DNA of 64,000 nucleotides from Stenopsyche tienmushanensis (Eukaryota; Arthropoda; Insecta; Trichoptera; Stenopsychidae), in contig WACJ01000042.1 of NCBI GenBank assembly GCA_008973525.1, positions 806,001 to 870,000 on the forward strand. The letters run 5' to 3'. Position numbers and translations under genes: made by a program. The notes under the pieces were generated by a model that worked only from the letters and a program-made list of their open reading frames with translations, was not told the DNA's origin and ran no database searches. This document shows positions 60,513-64,000 of the stretch, one piece after another; position 1 is the stretch's first letter; every line of letters starts with the position of its first letter.

Positions 60513-61857
60513 ATATGAAAGCTTTGTAAATCGAGATCAAGCTTTTAAAGCTTTATCACATAGCGTTTCAGTCAAATATAGGCTAGTGACATCAGTGACA
60601 GTGTAAAATATTTGTTCTTAACAGTGTAATTTATCAATTGAAAGTTTGTGTGTATGAAGATATCAATATGCGAAGAAGAAGCCGAGACCTGGTGGAAATG
60701 TTTCGATATGCTATCGGTGGTCGGGACTCTTTTGTAGAGTTGTGAAAGCCAGTCAAGTAAGAACATAAGTTTTCCAACTCTAAGGAGAGTTTTAGCCGCC
60801 AAATTATGGTCATCGACCACGAGCCAAATCGTGGATATGAGATCGCATCTGCCAACTCAAGCAAACCAAGATTTAGATCAAGGCCTCAATTTTGGAAGAA
60901 GAATTATTCGTTTTTTTATGTAATTACATGATGTATTTTAATATTTTACAATAATGCTCTATATGTGTATAATTCATTCGGTTTGATTAATTGAATAATC
61001 TTTATTCTGGTATGTTTGTTTGTTGAGATCTTAAGTAGTAGAGAGCTTTGAAACTAATGTCGGTCTAGGGCTCTGGATCTTCGCTAAGTTAACAATTACC
61101 CCCATCCACCCTCAATCGATTTCATTCAATCCAATTTGCATGACTACTACCCTGTGATATTTTTATTCACACTTAAATCTAAATAATAATGTTGAAATAT
61201 ATAGCTTTATTCTTGTCGAAAATATAAATTTAATTGTTCCCGGAAAAACGAACCCAAAAGCTGAAACGTTTTCTTCGTCCAAAATTTTTAATTACGTCTA
61301 AATTACATCTTGAGCATCACAAAGCGACTGTAAATGATTAATTAATAGGCCCATAACTCAATTGTTGATGAATATGCCGTGTAAAATAAATTATTATTCG
61401 GGTCTCCTATCTATAAGTAAACGTTAATGGCTCCCATTGTAAGAGGACTCCTCCCAGAATGCCAATTTTAATTAATTGAAAGCTAATTGCGGAATAGATC
61501 AATGATGGTCCTTTGATGTCAGGGGTAAAATGATCAAGTGCTTCGATTTAAGATCGTCCTGCAAAATTATCACAATCAGATATTAATATTTTTGGACTTC
61601 ATGATCTGCCACCTTTGATCTTTAGCTTTCTGAAAATAATATGCTTTTCAGCTGAAAATGAGACTGGGTTTCGACATAAATAGGTTTAATAATATGTCAT
61701 ATCGTAGGGTGATTATTATTTATTACAGACATTATTTAACAGCAAAAAATGAGTATGCACGCACATGTTGCGTGCAGCACTCCATAGCTCTATATTATTT
61801 TGTTGCATTTCAATTAAATTTCCAAGCAAGTTTTATGATATAAGACCATCAATCTGC

Positions 61858-62292
61858 CTGATAAAATTACTTTCTGCTGACACACACGCAAAATTCCCGA
61901 TTTCCCGAAAAATTATTTATTTCCGTCGCTGCAGATGAATATTTATATATTATAATACTTTGATGTGATTCCCAATTATATTACGGAGGAATACAAAAAT
62001 TCTGAACCCCGTATCTATTATATTTCATATCGATTTTTCCATTATTAGAGTCGAGGTGTAGTAAATACATCACCGGTAGGGAAAGGTAAATATAACAATT
62101 TGTAAAACATATATGTAACGTATATATGTATACATAGACTAGACAGTTGGCGCCTGCCCCTAGGCGTCGCCTAAGCTCGCTAATTAGTAGTTACACCACT
62201 GTTTCCAAGCGACCAGATTTTGGCGGGAATGTTTCGATTTAGTGGCCTTCATCGTGCTGATGAGGTGTGCGATTTCTGTTAGATAAAAATTT
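61858..62292 (-). repeat. Long dispersed repeat, copy 2 (inverse of 40421-40862)
   Basis: About 435 bases match copy 1 in reverse orientation. Copy 1 has small indels, for example 'tcggggaatc' for 'tcgggaaatc', and this copy has an extra 'ggcgcctgcccc' segment. It lies about 0.7 kb upstream of the last exon. Confidence 0.65.
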
Positions 62293-62992
62293 CAATCCCG
62301 ATTTTTTCGGGATTACGTTAACTAATACCACGGGATTGGATTCCCTAGTCTCAAATGTATCGATTTCGGGTTCCACCAAATGTCTTCCTTTGTTACTAAA
62401 AGTGAAGACACACATTTAAAGCTGTATTTTGCATTGAGGAGAGAGAGTCTGTTGCTTTGGAAGAGGCGTTTATATTAGGTTGATGCATAAGAAATGTCGT
62501 ATTATACATTGTACATAGACTATGATATATTATTTTTAACCAACTGTATTATTTAATATTGCCTTTGTATTATATAAAGGAGGGCTTATTCCAATCTTTC
62601 AATCAATTTTTTCAGTCTATCGTCAGTGGTTGAGTTATACAGAGCCCTCGCGAATTTTTAAAATGTCAGAGAAAAAAGTGTATGTAAAAGTGTAAAATGT
62701 GAAACACAAACATTACGCGGAAAGATGATGTACTTAATGGTTTTATATCCCTTAGGAAAACTTTAAATAACATGCATCAATAAATCTAAAAGTAAATTAT
62801 GTGTAAGAAATACAACTCTAGAAATGTTTTCAAATCAATATTGACTGACGAAATTCAATTTTGAATTCGCTTTTCTCACAAATGGATGGATAAAATCGAA
62901 CGACGTCTGGAACGAATTGCAATATTCTAAGCTTCTCGCCAATCTCAAATAAGCTAAATGTATTTTTAAAGCGATCATTATTTTTGTTGCAG

Positions 62993-64000
62993 CCATCATA
63001 CTCTGCTCTTCGTTGAGGTCTTCGACTGGAGAGACCATCCTTCAGACGATTGACAGCCTGAGACTGTCTACGACCATAATATTGGCCATAGACGTATCGA
63101 GTTTCATACCATTCCTCCCGAAAATAGTGACGGACGAAGAGAAGAAAAAAGGCCTAGAAGACGACATCCATGAATACATGCAAGATACACCTCATCATCC
63201 CAACTTAGATTATTCAAATAGTGTAGATATAAACGATATCTCGTCTTCCAAATTTACTCATCCTCCTTCCATTAATTTAAATAGTGCTAGTGACTTTTTA
63301 AGCGCAGATAGGACGAATGTAAATTCTAAAAGTATTTTCGACGCGTTAAATAATAGTATCCAAATAAATTGGAATGCGACTTCTGAAAGTCCTTACGTAG
63401 GCCATAATCATAAAAGTGAATTATTTCTCCCCGATTCAGCAAACGATGACTCGGGCGGAGTATCCAACGACACCCCTTCGGGGGTTGAGTCCTCGCAAGA
63501 AAAATTCGATACGAATACCTCTATAAATGATGGCAATTTCACTGAGGACAAAACTGCAAACTTTTCTTACACAGTAAATACCACTTACGCACAAAGTATA
63601 GATTTAGATGAGAAAAGAAAAACGTTTCGTAATACAACGCCTTCGGAAGAACCGGAGAAAAGTGTTATTGCAAAGAATAATACCGATCCTCAGACGGGGC
63701 GAAAATCTAATTTGAATGATAAATTATTTTCGGAAAGCAAAAACACAAGCGATGCGAAAATCGCGAATCATAACAGAAAGAAAAGAAACAACGACGAAAT
63801 CAAAATGTACAGGATTAAGCGGAGCTGGCCACAGGATAGATACGAAATGTTCGAGAATATAAGCTCGGATATGAAGCATTCTCTTATGCTGTTGACGAGC
63901 ATGGATTCAAAAAATATCGTATCGGACGTCTTCATGATGAACTCCACGCCTAAATATGAAGTCTATGAGCACGTAATCGAAGGATTGAATATCGTGGCTG
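62993..64000 (+). CDS. Receptor guanylyl cyclase-like exon: ectodomain part 4 with long insert (3' partial)
   Basis: The acceptor gttgcag lets CC complete the Ala codon begun in the previous exon. The frame then stays open for 335 codons to the window end. The first 45 or so residues (IILCSSLRSSTGETILQTID then SLRLSTTIILAIDVSSFIPF) continue the ANF_receptor fold. From about 63130 the character changes: roughly 200 residues with no Cys, rich in Asn, Ser, Thr, Asp and Glu, A/T-rich codons, and twelve N-X-S/T sequons from there to the window end (a few followed by Pro). Two furin-like motifs follow, RKKR (63775-63786) and RIKR (63811-63822). After them come SWPQDRYEMF and a more ordered stretch (MKHSLMLLTSMDSKNIVSDV) running to the end. 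The insert is extracellular if the family call is right. Intron retention is unlikely, because a 1-kb stretch this A/T-rich would normally contain stops. The C-terminal part of the protein lies beyond the window. Confidence 0.8.

Larger units (their letters stand above)
55225..62992 (+). other. Intron C (7.8 kb)
   Basis: It runs from donor GTAATT to acceptor tatttttgttgcag. It holds two mariner-type copies, a short GC-rich terminal-repeat element and the second copy of the 440-base dispersed repeat, listed separately. Just inside the 5' border (55260-55760), and at 58300-58960, the sequence is GC-richer and repeat-free with no recognisable coding frame. The other gaps (58960-60260, 60520-61850 and 62300-62990) are A/T-rich with nothing identified. 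Confidence 0.75.

Noticed and set aside
1..64000. Endogenous virus, LTR retrotransposon with gag-pol, CRISPR or bacterial contamination
   Set aside because: No reverse transcriptase, integrase zinc-finger, capsid or spaced direct-repeat array was seen in any frame; introns and transposons are all eukaryotic in type.

Overview
The window looks like nuclear DNA of an insect. It is strongly A+T-rich by eye, has exons with GT..AG borders separated by introns of 8-20 kb, and is littered with short, decayed mariner-type and piggyBac-type elements. I cannot place it to order. No rRNA, tRNA, CRISPR or bacterial-style operon was seen.

Only one host gene is supported. Four plus-strand exons (26821-26984, 35388-35496, 55084-55224 and 62993 to beyond the window end) have splice phases that join exactly (0/0, 1/1, 1/1). 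They encode consecutive parts of an ANF_receptor (periplasmic-binding-protein-like) extracellular domain, most like the ligand-binding ectodomain of a membrane receptor guanylyl cyclase. The 5' exon(s) with the signal peptide lie before the first exon, at an unknown distance. The transmembrane, kinase-homology and cyclase parts would lie beyond base 64000. The last exon is unusual: after about 45 residues of normal fold it continues into a roughly 200-residue cysteine-free, Asn/Ser/Thr- and Asp/Glu-rich stretch with many N-glycosylation sequons. That stretch ends in two furin-like basic motifs, RKKR and RIKR.

Layout: 1-26820 is upstream intron or intergenic DNA with many transposon relics. 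Intron A is 26985-35387 (8.4 kb), intron B 35497-55083 (19.6 kb) and intron C 55225-62992 (7.8 kb). The introns contain at least five mariner-type groups, distinguished by terminal repeats or transposase remains. The best is a 932-bp copy at 12416-13347 with TA duplications and a broken transposase. They also hold a dispersed piggyBac-like non-autonomous family with TTAA ends (best copies 14055-14437 and 53543-54180), a second TTAA-ended type with a subterminal palindrome, a terminal-inverted-repeat element of about 0.92 kb at 46587-47508, and several unclassified dispersed repeats. Among these is a 435-440 bp pair in opposite orientation flanking the third exon. GC-richer, repeat-free islands lie between the transposons; they have no convincing coding content and may be older or regulatory sequence.

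All family names rest on reading motifs and terminal repeats by eye. No similarity search was run.
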